From: Rhizobium sp. P32RR-XVIII
Lineage (GTDB): Bacteria > Pseudomonadota > Alphaproteobacteria > Rhizobiales > Rhizobiaceae
Length of the DNA stretch: 64,000 nt
NCBI RefSeq assembly: GCF_012641395.1
Contig: NZ_JABAIH010000009.1
Span: 124,001 to 188,000, forward strand
Direction: 5' to 3'
Of this stretch, positions 1 through 9,139 are shown piece after piece (the stretch's first letter is position 1; the number at the start of each line of letters is the position of its first letter). The notes beneath the pieces are model-generated. The model did no database searches. It had not been told where the DNA came from and saw nothing but the letters and a program-made list of their open reading frames with translations. A program made the translations under genes and the position numbers.

Positions 1-1
1 T

Positions 2-820
2 CCGCTCACGCTGCAGCTCGCCGTCAAGAGCGCCGAAGCCGATCTGCGCAACGCCCAGGCGCAGTTGGAGAACGCCGAGACGACCGAGACGCGAAAGAGA
101 AGGCTCATGCAGAGCCATGCGGCAAGCGTTGCCGATCACGATCTTGCCGAACAGCAGCTCAAGTCGGCTACCGCCAATGCTGCGAAAGCAACGGCAAGCC
201 TTGCGAAGGCGCATGAGCAGCTTGGCTACTCCGAGCTGAGGGCCGAGTTCGATGGCGTCATCACCGCCGCGTTCGTAGAGATGGGCCAGACCGTCTCTGC
301 CGGCCAGCCGGTCGTGAAGCTGGCACGCCTCGAACAGCGCGACGTGATCGTCGACGTTCCGGAGGCGCAGTTCAGTAACATTCGCCTGGACGACCGCTTC
401 AGCGTCGCCCTCCAGCTCGACAGCAAGATTCAAGCCATTGGCGTCGTCCGCGAGATCGCGCCTCAGGCCGATCCGAACACCCGCACCTATCGGCTGAAGA
501 TCGCCATCGATCAGGGGCCCGACATCTTCCGACTCGGCGCCGTGGTGACCGCGACGCCGTTTGTCGATGAAAGGACACAGGCCATCGCGCTACCGGTCTT
601 CGCCATCCGCAGCGAAGGCGGCGCCATCCAGGTCTGGGTGGTGGATCGCTCGACAGCCACCGTGGCTAAGCGACCGGTTGAACTGGATGACCCGGCGTCC
701 GGCGCCCGTTCCGTCAAGGTTCTATCGGGCCTGCGGGAAGGGGAAGAGATTGTCGTCGCCGGAATCGACCAACTTGTCGATGGACAGAAAGTGAAACTCG
801 CACCGGAGCTACGCCCGTAA
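2..820 (+). CDS. RND efflux periplasmic adaptor (membrane fusion protein), 5' truncated by window edge
   Basis: The open frame runs in from the window edge, so the true start is outside. The visible protein begins inside the alpha-helical hairpin (repeated Ala/Glu/Gln heptads). It then has the second half of the lipoyl-like domain (around FDGVITAAFVEMGQTV), a beta-barrel region (IVDVPEAQFSNIRL) and a C-terminal membrane-proximal domain ending VAGIDQLVDGQKV. Members of this HlyD/AcrA family bridge an inner-membrane RND pump to an outer-membrane channel in the periplasm. The pump gene follows with its conserved N-terminus beginning at about 817, so the two overlap or abut, as in a normal efflux operon. 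The substrate cannot be told from the sequence. Confidence 0.9.
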   Translation, partial: PLTLQLAVKSAEADLRNAQAQLENAETTETRKRRLMQSHAASVADHDLAEQQLKSATANAAKATASLAKAHEQLGYSELRAEFDGVITAAFVEMGQTVSAGQPVVKLARLEQRDVIVDVPEAQFSNIRLDDRFSVALQLDSKIQAIGVVREIAPQADPNTRTYRLKIAIDQGPDIFRLGAVVTATPFVDERTQAIALPVFAIRSEGGAIQVWVVDRSTATVAKRPVELDDPASGARSVKVLSGLREGEEIVVAGIDQLVDGQKVKLAPELRP

Positions 821-876
821 AAAAATTCAACCTTTCGGACTGGGCGCTCGAGCATCGTTCTCTCGTCTGGTATTTC

Positions 877-3870
877 ATGATCATGTTCGCGGTAGCGGGC
901 ACCTTCGCCTATCTCGGGCTCGGTCGCGAAGAGGATCCGTCCTTCACGATCAAGACGATGGTGATCCAGGCCCGGTGGCCGGGCGCTTCCGCTGAGGAGG
1001 TGACACAGCAGGTCACCGACCGCATCGAAAAGAAGCTGCAGGAACTCGACAACCTCGAACACACACGCAGCATCACGACCGCCGGTCAGACGATCGTCTT
1101 CGTCGACCTGCTGCCGGATACGAACGCGCGGGATGTGAAGCCCACCTGGTCGCGCGTCCGCAATCTAATCGACGACATCACCTACGAGTTTCCCCAAGGC
1201 GTGGTCGGACCGTTCTTCGATGACCAGTTCGGCGACGTGTACGGCAATATCTTTGCCTTCATGGGCAATAGCGGACTTAGCCAGCGGGAGCTGCGCGATT
1301 TCGCCGAGAACGCCCGAACGCAAATCCTCAAGATCCGCGACGTCGGCAAGGTCGACGTGGTCGGTGCGCAGGACGAGGTGATCTACCTCGAATTCTCCAC
1401 CCGCAAGATCGCCGCCCTCGGCATCGACCGCTCCGCCATCATCGCCACGTTGCAGGCGCAAAACGCCGTCACGCAGTCCGGTTTTGTCGAAACCGGGCCG
1501 GAGCGCGTCGCCTTGCGGGTCGGCGGGCGGTTCATCTCCGAAGAGACCTTGCGTAGGATCAATCTCAGGGTCAACGACCGCTTTTTCCCGCTGACGGACG
1601 TCGCCACCATCACGCGCGGCTACGTCGACCCGCCAACTTCGCTCTTCCGCTTCAACGGAAAGCCGGCCATAGGGCTCGCGATCGGCATGAAGACCGGCGG
1701 CAACCTCCTTGCCTTCGGCGAAGCGCTCGACAAGACGATGAGCAGGATCGTTGAGAACCTTCCCGTCGGCGTCTCGGTCGAACAGGTTTCCGACCAACCG
1801 AAAGTGGTCGACGAGGCAGTGGGGGGCTTCACAAGGGCCCTGTTCGAAGCGGTCGCGATCGTGCTCGCGATCAGCTTCATCAGCCTCGGGATGAGGGCTG
1901 GCCTGGTTGTGGCGGTTGCGATCCCGCTGGTTCTCGCCATCACCTTCCTGGTGATGCTCTACACCGGCATCTCGCTGCAGCGCATCTCGCTCGGAGCGCT
2001 GATCATCGCGCTCGGGCTTCTCGTGGACGACGCCATGATCGCCGTCGAGATGATGGTCGCGCGGCTGGAAGCTGGCGACAGTCTGAGGAATGCCGCGACC
2101 TACGTCTATACCTCGACAGCCTTCCCGATGCTGACCGGCACGCTCGTAACTGTGGCGGGTTTCATTCCTGTCGCTTTCAACAAGAGCAACGCAGGCGAGT
2201 TCACCTTCACTCTTTTTGTCGTCATTGCCGTGTCGCTCGTCGTTTCGTGGGTGGTCGCGGTTTTGTTCACGCCTCTGATTGGCGTGACCATTCTACCGAA
2301 GACAATGAAGAAGCATGCCAAGCACAAGGGGCGCTTTGCCAGGGCGTTTTCGAGCCTGCTGCAGTTCTGCCTGCGCTGGCGCTGGATGACGATCGTCGCA
2401 ACAGTTCTCCTCTTCGCTGGATCGATCGTCGGCTTGTCGATGGTGCAACAGCAGTTTTTCCCGAGCTCCGACCGTCCTGAACTGATCATCGACTGGAACC
2501 TGCCGCAGAACAGTTCGATTGCCGAAACGAGCCGCCAGATGGCCCAATTCGAGCATGAGATGCTTGCCGGCAACCCTGGCGTCGAACATTGGTCGACATA
2601 CGTCGGCAGGGGCGCGCCGCGGTTCCTTCTATCCTTCGACGTGCAGCCGGCCGACGTGTCCTTCGGCCAGACGATCATTGTCACCAAGGATCTCGACGTC
2701 CGCGACAAGCTGAAGCGGCAGATGGAAACCTACCTTCAGAAGACCTTTCCGGGAACGGACGCCTACGTGAAGCTACTGGACATCGGCCCCCCGGTCGGCA
2801 AGCCGATCCAGTACCGCGTGTCCGGCGAAAATCTGCAGACGGTGCGCGACCTGGCACAGAAGCTGGGCTCGGTCGTCAGCACCCATCCTTCCCTCAGGAA
2901 CCTTGCCTTCGACTGGAACGAGCCGGCCCGTGTCGTGAAGATAGACGTGCTGCAGGACAAGGCCAGACAGCTCGGCGTCTCCTCCCAGGACATCGCGATG
3001 GCGCTCAACACCGTCGTACAGGGAAATGCCGTGACGCAGGTCCGGGACGACATCTATCTGGTCGACGTCATCGGCCGTGCCGCGGAAAAGGAGCGCGGCT
3101 CGATCGACACCCTGCTTGACCTGCAACTGCAGAGCAGCGGCGGCCAGTCCGTTCCGCTGTCATCGGTCGCAACCTTCCACTACGAGCTCGAACAGCCGAC
3201 CATCTGGCGGCGCGACAGAGTTCCGACCATCACGATCAAGGCGGGGATCGGCGATGCGACGCAGCCGGCGACCGTCGTGAAGGCGCTCTCCGACAAGGTT
3301 GCGGCCTTCGAAAAGACGCTGCCGGCCGGGTACTCGGTCAAAGTGGGCGGCGCGGTCGAGGAAAGCGCCAAGTCGCAGGGTCCGATCGCCAAGGTGGCGC
3401 CTGCTATGTTCGTCATCATGGCGACGCTCCTGATGATCCAGCTTCAGAGCTTCCACAGGCTTCTCCTGGTCTTCTCGGTGGCCCCTCTGGCGCTCATCGG
3501 CGTCGTCGTGGCGCTCCTTGCCAGCAACTCGCCCTTGGGGTTTGTCGCACTCCTCGGCGTCCTCGCACTGGTCGGGATCCTCATCCGCAACTCCGTGATC
3601 CTGATTGTCCAGATCGAGGAGCTACGTGCCGAGGGAATGTCGGCATGGAAAGCGGTGGTTGAGGCGACCGAGCATCGCATGCGGCCGATCATGCTGACGG
3701 CCGCGGCCGCGACGCTGGCGCTCATTCCCATCTCGCACGAGATATTCTGGGGTCCAATGGCCTACGCGATGATGGGCGGGATCGTCGTCGGCACGGCGCT
3801 GACGCTTCTCTTCCTTCCGGCGCTCTATGTCGCCTGGTTCCGTATTCCTCGCGAAGTCGAGCAGAACTGA
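877..3870 (+). CDS. RND efflux permease (AcrB/HAE1 family inner-membrane pump)
   Basis: This is a proton-driven multidrug or solvent pump of the RND superfamily, about 1000 residues, with the usual two halves of transmembrane bundle plus periplasmic porter domains. The sequence shows LGREEDPSFTIKTMVIQARW near the start, the long loops, the TM4-like stretch GALIIALGLLVDDAMIAVEM with its conserved acidic pair, and a second TM set ending in VAWFRIPREVEQN. The first in-frame ATG is at 877 but lies inside TM1. Conserved residues (KKFNLSDWALEHRSLVWYF) extend upstream to about 817, where the codon is GTA, not a standard start. Either a start codon was lost by mutation or an unusual start is used. 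The gene sits directly after the adaptor gene. Confidence 0.9.
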   Translation: MIMFAVAGTFAYLGLGREEDPSFTIKTMVIQARWPGASAEEVTQQVTDRIEKKLQELDNLEHTRSITTAGQTIVFVDLLPDTNARDVKPTWSRVRNLIDDITYEFPQGVVGPFFDDQFGDVYGNIFAFMGNSGLSQRELRDFAENARTQILKIRDVGKVDVVGAQDEVIYLEFSTRKIAALGIDRSAIIATLQAQNAVTQSGFVETGPERVALRVGGRFISEETLRRINLRVNDRFFPLTDVATITRGYVDPPTSLFRFNGKPAIGLAIGMKTGGNLLAFGEALDKTMSRIVENLPVGVSVEQVSDQPKVVDEAVGGFTRALFEAVAIVLAISFISLGMRAGLVVAVAIPLVLAITFLVMLYTGISLQRISLGALIIALGLLVDDAMIAVEMMVARLEAGDSLRNAATYVYTSTAFPMLTGTLVTVAGFIPVAFNKSNAGEFTFTLFVVIAVSLVVSWVVAVLFTPLIGVTILPKTMKKHAKHKGRFARAFSSLLQFCLRWRWMTIVATVLLFAGSIVGLSMVQQQFFPSSDRPELIIDWNLPQNSSIAETSRQMAQFEHEMLAGNPGVEHWSTYVGRGAPRFLLSFDVQPADVSFGQTIIVTKDLDVRDKLKRQMETYLQKTFPGTDAYVKLLDIGPPVGKPIQYRVSGENLQTVRDLAQKLGSVVSTHPSLRNLAFDWNEPARVVKIDVLQDKARQLGVSSQDIAMALNTVVQGNAVTQVRDDIYLVDVIGRAAEKERGSIDTLLDLQLQSSGGQSVPLSSVATFHYELEQPTIWRRDRVPTITIKAGIGDATQPATVVKALSDKVAAFEKTLPAGYSVKVGGAVEESAKSQGPIAKVAPAMFVIMATLLMIQLQSFHRLLLVFSVAPLALIGVVVALLASNSPLGFVALLGVLALVGILIRNSVILIVQIEELRAEGMSAWKAVVEATEHRMRPIMLTAAAATLALIPISHEIFWGPMAYAMMGGIVVGTALTLLFLPALYVAWFRIPREVEQN

Positions 3871-3871
3871 G

Positions 3872-5161
3872 ATGACGTCACCGCTCTCGCACCCTGGGCG
3901 CATTGCCCAGGGTTTCGCCGGATATCGCCTCACCGCGACGATCGCCGCCGTTCATTGCGCGTGCAAAACCGTCCCAGTCCTCGTGGCCCTGTCCCTTATT
4001 ACATCGGGTTGCGCCAATCGGGTGCAAGATGTCCTTCAGCCTCTCGCCGTGGCCCCGACCGGCACAACTCGGGTCACCATGCTGGTCGCTACGACGCGCA
4101 AGCCGTCGGAGGATCCTGGCAAACTCTTTTCCGGGGATCGCGGGACGGCGATTTCTCTCAACAGCGTCAATGTGTCCATACCTCCCGACCGGAATCGAAA
4201 GATCGGGGAGGTGCAGTGGCCGTCCCGCATGCCGCCCAACCCGCAAAAGGAGTTCGCGGTCACTGAGGTCGCCACGGTGCAATCCGAGGACAAGGCTCTG
4301 GACTGGTACCGAAGGAACCGAAACAAAAGGCATCAGGTCATCATCTTCGTTCATGGATTCAACAACACCTATGCCGACGCGGTATTCCGCTTCGCGCAGA
4401 TCGTCCATGACTCAGGAACCGACGCCGCGCCGATTCTCTTCACCTGGCCCTCGAGGGGACGAGTCTTCGACTACCTTTATGACAAGGAAAGCGCCAACTA
4501 CTCGCGCCGGGCTCTGGAGGATCTGATCCTCCAGGCTGTGAAAAGTCCCGACGTCTCCGATGTGACGATCCTCGCTCACTCCATGGGCGGTTGGCTTGCG
4601 GCGGAGGCCCTGCGCGGCGTCGCCATGCGCGAAAAGTCGATCCCGGCGAAGGTCAAGAATGTCATCCTGGCATCGCCGGACATCGACATTGATGTATTTC
4701 GCCGTCAGTTCATGGAGATGGGGCCTAAGCGGCCGCACTTCGCAATCCTGACGTCGAAACACGACAAAGCTCTGGAGGTTTCGAGCTGGCTATCGGGTGG
4801 CGTCGACCGCGTCGGTGGCTCCGATCTTAGACCCTATGCGCCCCTTCTCGACGAACTCGGCGTTTCCGTCATCGACACCAGCGCCGTCGCGACGAACGAC
4901 CCGCTCGGCCACAATGCCTTCGCCGATAGTCCGGAGATCGTGCGCCTGCTCGGGCGGCGGCTGGCCGGGCAGAGCCTGGATGGCGGAAAGGCAAGCGTCG
5001 CAGACCAAATCGGGATGACTGCCGCAAATTTTGCAGGCTCGGCTGCGCGCCTTGCCGTCGCGGCGCCAGTCGCGGTCATCAGCCCGGAGGCGCGAGAGAT
5101 CCTGAAGGAGGAGCTCACCTCCGACGGTGCAACCATAAAGGACGGGCAGATTTCGTACTGA
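3872..5161 (+). CDS. alpha/beta hydrolase lipoprotein, DUF900 type
   Basis: The start was chosen at ATG 3872, one base past the pump stop; a longer frame begins inside the pump gene. The N-terminus carries a lipoprotein signal with lipobox SLITSGC, so the protein is probably anchored in the envelope. The middle has the DUF900 hydrolase core: VIIFVHGFNNTYADAV (oxyanion strand), LFTWPSRG, and the nucleophile elbow ILAHSMGG with Ser at about residue 237. His and Asp partners lie further on (SKHDKALEVS). It is about 430 residues long, normal for this family. It probably forms one operon with the efflux genes. The substrate is unknown; esterase or lipase-like activity on envelope lipids is only inference. 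Confidence 0.85.
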   Translation: MTSPLSHPGRIAQGFAGYRLTATIAAVHCACKTVPVLVALSLITSGCANRVQDVLQPLAVAPTGTTRVTMLVATTRKPSEDPGKLFSGDRGTAISLNSVNVSIPPDRNRKIGEVQWPSRMPPNPQKEFAVTEVATVQSEDKALDWYRRNRNKRHQVIIFVHGFNNTYADAVFRFAQIVHDSGTDAAPILFTWPSRGRVFDYLYDKESANYSRRALEDLILQAVKSPDVSDVTILAHSMGGWLAAEALRGVAMREKSIPAKVKNVILASPDIDIDVFRRQFMEMGPKRPHFAILTSKHDKALEVSSWLSGGVDRVGGSDLRPYAPLLDELGVSVIDTSAVATNDPLGHNAFADSPEIVRLLGRRLAGQSLDGGKASVADQIGMTAANFAGSAARLAVAAPVAVISPEAREILKEELTSDGATIKDGQISY

Positions 5162-5223
5162 ACCGTAGCCGTTCAACCGAAGGCATGAATCCTCGATTGG
5201 CAAGGATTCGTTAGGATCGGACG

Positions 5224-5560
5224 ATGGAAATCACCAAGACTGTAAGACGCTGGGCGCGGGCTGAATACGCCCGGATCGTCGAAAGCCGGCACCGTCGCCT
5301 TGCCGGCTGTACGGACCATCGAAGACAAACGTCACGGACGTCGCGCGGCTTCTTGGCAAGTCCCGGCGAGCGTGTACAAAATCTTCCCCTCCAAGGCTGC
5401 GATATTGGATGCCATCGCCGAAAATTACTTGGAGACCAGTCTGCGCTTCCCCGCGTTCGCGCCTGGTGAACGACGCGATGCAGCGAGCTGCCTGAAGGAA
5501 GCCGGTGATGATCATCATGGTGAACAAGCGCCGCCGGCCTTCGGCTTTTTGCGCGATATC
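5224..5560 (+). pseudogene. decayed TetR/AcrR-family regulator fragment
   Basis: Two different frames together spell a TetR-type helix-turn-helix: NVTDVARLLGKSR in one frame (about 5325-5365), then SVYKIFPSKAAILDAIAENYL in the next (about 5375-5435). The start of the ligand-binding part follows, but it breaks up soon after. No single frame encodes a whole protein. TetR regulators commonly sit beside RND pumps and repress them, so this was probably the local repressor of the efflux operon. If so, the pump may now be unregulated. The identification rests on the HTH pattern only. Confidence 0.6.
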
Positions 5561-5829
5561 GCCCAGGTTGCCGATCGCCTTGGCTTAGCCCGGCTCGCGC
5601 GGTTCTTCGGGGCTAAAAAGAGTGCCTCCTCAGTCCCTGCTCGGTGGCCTCGATACCGCTTCCCAAGAGCTGCAAAAGCAGCTGAATCGGTAGACCGTTT
5701 TCAGTCTCTGAAGTAGTCTCATGCAGGTGTTTGTTCGCTCCCAAAAATTTTCTTGGATACCCTCTTGAAACCAGAAAGTTGGCAAACCAAATCGATCTCA
5801 GCGGCAGCCCAGACGGGGGCCGAAATACC

Positions 5830-5886
5830 GGAGACGCAGGTTTCCGATGCGTCTCCTTTCCATGTTGCTTTACGGAGGATATGGTC
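5830..5886 (+). promoter_or_regulatory. ROSE-like RNA thermometer in the hsp20 5' leader
   Basis: Two predicted hairpins precede hsp20. The first is a perfect 9-bp stem (GGAGACGCA 5830-5838 with TGCGTCTCC 5848-5856). The second (5860-5884) pairs CCATGTTGCTT with the Shine-Dalgarno run GGAGGAT followed by ATGG, so the ribosome site and first ATG are buried. The TTGCT opposite GGAGG is the signature of ROSE elements, which melt on heating and control small heat-shock genes in rhizobia. Hairpins are seen in the sequence; thermosensor function is inferred from the family. Confidence 0.75.
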
Positions 5887-6354
5887 ATGAGAACAGAGTT
5901 CGACTTCGCACCCTTCTACCGGTCCAGCATCGGCTTCGACCGCGTCTTCAATCTCCTCGACAACGCGCAGCGTCTTCAGGCGGAGACATGGCCGCCCTAT
6001 GATATCGTCAAGACCAACGAGGACGCCTATCGCATCATCATGGCGGTCGCCGGCTATGGAGAAGGGGACCTCGACGTCACCCAGGAACGCAACGTCCTCA
6101 TGGTGAGGGGCGAGAAGACTGAGGAGACTGAGGGCGAATACCTGCACCGTGGTTTGGCCGGCCGCAGCTTCGAGCGGCGGTTCGAGCTTGCCGAACATGT
6201 GAAGGTCGAAAGCGCCTCCCTGAAGAACGGTCTTCTGAATATCTGCCTGAAGCGTGAGGTCCCGGAGGCGATGAAGCCGCGCAAGATCGCGATTGGCGAC
6301 GACAGCCAGGCTCCGGCGCCTCTGCAGATCGCAGCCGAACAACAGGTCGCTTAA
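5887..6354 (+). CDS. small heat-shock protein, Hsp20/IbpA class
   Basis: This is an ATP-independent holdase that binds unfolding proteins in the cytoplasm. The protein is 155 residues with the alpha-crystallin domain at about 37-130: YDIVKTNEDAYRIIMAVAGY, the strand NVLMVRGEKTE, the motif ERRFELAEHVKVESASLKNG and the conserved GLLNI tail. ATG 5887 was chosen because GGAGG (5874-5878) is 8 bases upstream; the in-frame ATG 5881 is too close. The leader is a probable ROSE thermometer. A 75-residue gene follows 58 bases later, and a strong terminator ends the pair. Confidence 0.93.
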   Translation: MRTEFDFAPFYRSSIGFDRVFNLLDNAQRLQAETWPPYDIVKTNEDAYRIIMAVAGYGEGDLDVTQERNVLMVRGEKTEETEGEYLHRGLAGRSFERRFELAEHVKVESASLKNGLLNICLKREVPEAMKPRKIAIGDDSQAPAPLQIAAEQQVA

Positions 6355-6412
6355 CACCCTGCAGAAGGCAGACGCCGTCCCTGTGGCGGCAAAAGCCTCG
6401 AGGCTTACAGAC

Positions 6413-6640
6413 ATGAAGACGATCAATGTGAAGAACCTCGCGCCGTTCGATGAGCGCGATCTTGCTGCCTGCCAGCCCCTATTCGATCGACTTCTTCAGG
6501 AGGCTAAAGTTGCCAAGGACTCGGAAGAAGCCAAGCGGATAGCCGCTACACTGGTCGAGCTTTATCGGCAGGGTATTCGCGATCCGGAGAGTCTCCGGAT
6601 CATGGTCGAAGGCGACCAGGGTCATACGCAGGCGTTCTGA
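6413..6640 (+). CDS. small conserved-type hypothetical protein downstream of hsp20
   Basis: A 75-residue soluble protein with no membrane segment or signal peptide. It is helical and charged: LAPFDERDLAACQPLFDRLL, then EEAKRIAATLVELYRQGI. Start ATG 6413. It lies 58 bases after hsp20 and just before a strong hairpin terminator, so it is very probably co-transcribed with hsp20 and heat-induced. I do not recognise a named family. Its style resembles the many short rhizobial stress proteins in this window, such as the one at 37113-37418. Confidence 0.7.
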   Translation: MKTINVKNLAPFDERDLAACQPLFDRLLQEAKVAKDSEEAKRIAATLVELYRQGIRDPESLRIMVEGDQGHTQAF

Positions 6641-6660
6641 GTCAGACCACAGTATAGTTG

Positions 6661-6685
6661 CGGCCGCCCGTGAACCGGGCGGCCG
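6661..6685 (+). terminator. rho-independent terminator after the hsp20 operon
   Basis: A 10-bp GC-rich perfect stem, CGGCCGCCCG and CGGGCGGCCG, encloses a 5-base loop and is followed by TTCTT. It sits 20 bases after the stop of the 75-residue gene. Confidence 0.8.
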
Positions 6686-6754
6686 TTCTTACTTCGTGGA
6701 GGATCGTCTATCGTCATGCCACCTCTAGGTCTTTGTTTCCGTCGGCTGTGTGTC

Positions 6755-7288
6755 TCAAACGAACTCGCCGCAGTTCGTAAACGTCACACCGAAAAAAACG
6801 GACCGCGCTCGGACAATACGGCGCTTGCCGCAAGGACGATCGGCCCAGAGAGGAAACTTTGAATACACCTTCGCCGTCTCACCAGCTTCTCTCAGCGAAA
6901 GAAATTTTTGCGTCAGCGTGGCCAAGTTCTCGTCAAGCCATGCCGCCATCCCCTTATCCTTCGGCGAGGTTTGCCTGCAGGCCCGCCGTCGCGGCGCAGG
7001 ATTGCCCACTTCGGCTATGGTGAGCAGGGACCTGTGAGCGGCGATCAAGACGTTCTCGAAAGCGACGTTGGCAAATGCGTCCTTCAGAATCTCGCTCCCC
7101 GCCACGGCGTGGCCAAGAGCGGCCATCGACCCGGTGAAGGGTAAGCCATATCCTTCAATGTGGGGAACCGTCACCATTGAAGTCATAAGCCCGGTCGGCA
7201 ATTCTTCTATCCGAATGGCCACTGATGCAGCATCGTCCGAAGCGGCGAAAGGCTCAACGGCAGGTGCATTGCTGTTCTGCGGGTGCAC
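6755..7288 (-). CDS. hypothetical protein, uncertain
   Basis: A 177-codon minus-strand frame. The N-terminal half looks protein-like: hydrophobic-acidic alternation, and a helix SEILKDAFANVAFENVLIAA. The last 60 residues are rich in Arg, Cys and Phe and read like non-coding translation, so the real gene may be shorter or frameshifted near 6930. No family recognised and no clear promoter. It is divergent from the kaiC-type gene. Its main support is length and the absence of a better frame here. Confidence 0.35.
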   Translation of the reverse strand: MHPQNSNAPAVEPFAASDDAASVAIRIEELPTGLMTSMVTVPHIEGYGLPFTGSMAALGHAVAGSEILKDAFANVAFENVLIAAHRSLLTIAEVGNPAPRRRACRQTSPKDKGMAAWLDENLATLTQKFLSLREAGETAKVYSKFPLWADRPCGKRRIVRARSVFFGVTFTNCGEFV

Positions 7289-7551
7289 CCTAGATAAGTT
7301 TACCGGATCGCGCGAACGATGAGGCAGAATGCGGCGGCACCAATGCTAAACAAGGAGATCATTTGGAGAGAAGTTCGCGAGCGGGAGATCGGTCCACCGC
7401 CGGCTAGGTTAGGAAGCGATCATCGCCAGGCGCTAACTAGAAGGACTGTAGGATGAAGGCCGAATTGTCATTGACGTCGAAATGGAAGGTTTAGGCACTT
7501 TGGCAGCAAGCGGGGAACGTAAATGCTGGAAGCCGGTAATGGGAGAATGAA

Positions 7552-9060
7552 ATGAGCGACCGTCGGAGGACCGAGGCTAAGACTGGCATCGCTGGCCTGG
7601 ATGAAATTCTTTGCGGCGGGTTTACCCGCCGACATGTATTTCTTCTCGAGGGCGCGCCTGGAACGGGAAAGACGACGATCGCCCTTCAGTTCCTCCTCGA
7701 GGGCGCAGCACTCGGAGAAAGGTGCCTGTACATTACTCTGTCGGAAACGGAGGAGGAACTGAGGGGTACCGCGGCGTCTCACAATCTGGAACTTGACGAA
7801 AAGATCGAGATCTTCGAACTGGTACCGCCTGAAAGCCTGCTGAACGCCGACCAGCAGCAGAGTCTTCTCTATTCCTCGGACTTGGAACTCGGCGAAACAA
7901 CAAAGATGATCTTCGGCTCTTTTGAGCGGCTCCGCCCCAGCCGCGTCGTGATCGATAGCCTCTCGGAAATCCGCCTTTTGGCGCAGAGTTCATTGCGCTA
8001 CCGACGCCAGATTCTCGCGCTGAAGCACTTCTTTGCGAAGTCGGGAGCCACTGTCCTCCTTCTCGACGACATGACCTCGGACGCCCTCGACAAGACTGTT
8101 CACAGCGTGGTTCACGGTGTCATTCATCTTGAACAGCTTGCGCCGGAATACGGATCGGAACGCAGGCGTCTGCGGATCATGAAATACCGCGGACGATCCT
8201 TTCGTGGTGGCTTTCACGACTTCGTCATCCACACGGGCGGCGTCCGGGTCTTTCCACGGCTTCGAGCACTAGAGCACAAGGCTGAATTTTCTCGCGGTAT
8301 GCTTGGAAGCGGCGTCGCCAAACTTGACGGCTTGCTCGGCGGAGGGATTGAGCGTGGATCGAGTACCTTGCTGATCGGTCCTGCTGGAACGGGCAAGAGC
8401 CTCTTTGCGCTCCAGTTCGTCGACGCGGCCGTTAACCGCGGGGAGCGGGCCGCTGTCTTCGTTTTCGACGAGGAGCTCGGACTCTTGTTCGCCCGGACGA
8501 AATCCATGGGATTTGACTTCGAACGTATGAGAGACGAAGGGAAGATCCACATAGAACAGCTCGATGCTTCGGAGGTTTCTCCTGGAGAGTTTGCACAGCG
8601 GGTCCGTGACCGTGTCGCTGACTTCGATGCGAAGACGGTCGTGATCGATAGTATTAACGGCTACCAGGCGGCGATGCCCGAGGAGAACGCACTCATCCTT
8701 CACATGCACGAACTACTCCAGTTCTTGAATCGGCAGGGCGCGGCGACCTTCCTCACGGTCGCTCAGCACGGGCTGGTCGGTGATATGAAATCCCCAATCG
8801 ATGTCACTTATCTATCTGACACGGTCATCCTGCTGCGTTACTTCGAAGCCTTTGGCAGAGTTCGCAGGGCCGTTTCCGTCATCAAGAAGCGCACCGGTAG
8901 ACACGAGGAGACGATCCGGGAATTCTCAATCAGCGAGCGGGGGCTGATGGTGGGGGAACCTCTCTCTGCATTTCAAGGAGTTCTCCGAGGCGTTCCCACC
9001 TTCGCTGGCGACGGCCACTCTTTGTTGTCGGATTCGAACGAGGATCGCGAACATTCCTGA
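7552..9060 (+). CDS. KaiC-type tandem RecA-domain ATPase
   Basis: A 502-residue protein with two KaiC/RecA-like domains, as in cyanobacterial KaiC. Walker A motifs are GAPGTGKTT (about 34-42) and GPAGTGKSL (about 276-284). Walker B-like strands are RVVIDSLSEIRLL and KTVVIDSINGYQAA. Start ATG 7552 has GGGAG 8 bases upstream. Proteobacterial KaiC homologues usually lack KaiA, often sit beside histidine kinases, and have been linked to stress responses rather than true clocks. Here the kinase gene follows with no gap: its in-frame reading extends back across this stop codon. No kaiB is visible nearby. A signalling pair is the likely unit. Confidence 0.88.
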   Translation: MSDRRRTEAKTGIAGLDEILCGGFTRRHVFLLEGAPGTGKTTIALQFLLEGAALGERCLYITLSETEEELRGTAASHNLELDEKIEIFELVPPESLLNADQQQSLLYSSDLELGETTKMIFGSFERLRPSRVVIDSLSEIRLLAQSSLRYRRQILALKHFFAKSGATVLLLDDMTSDALDKTVHSVVHGVIHLEQLAPEYGSERRRLRIMKYRGRSFRGGFHDFVIHTGGVRVFPRLRALEHKAEFSRGMLGSGVAKLDGLLGGGIERGSSTLLIGPAGTGKSLFALQFVDAAVNRGERAAVFVFDEELGLLFARTKSMGFDFERMRDEGKIHIEQLDASEVSPGEFAQRVRDRVADFDAKTVVIDSINGYQAAMPEENALILHMHELLQFLNRQGAATFLTVAQHGLVGDMKSPIDVTYLSDTVILLRYFEAFGRVRRAVSVIKKRTGRHEETIREFSISERGLMVGEPLSAFQGVLRGVPTFAGDGHSLLSDSNEDREHS

Positions 9061-9139
9061 CCAGCCCGTAGTCAACCTCATCTTAGCGCCATCCGGAAGG
9101 GACGCGCAAATTGCCGCATCGCTGCTCGAGGAGGCTGGT

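Noticed and set aside
1165..1797. 210-codon minus-strand frame inside the RND pump gene
   Set aside because: Shadow frame of a conserved plus-strand gene; no homology pattern.
7518..7560. GGAAC near the kaiC start as an EcfG-type promoter
   Set aside because: The spacing has no TT and the site would lie too close to the ATG.
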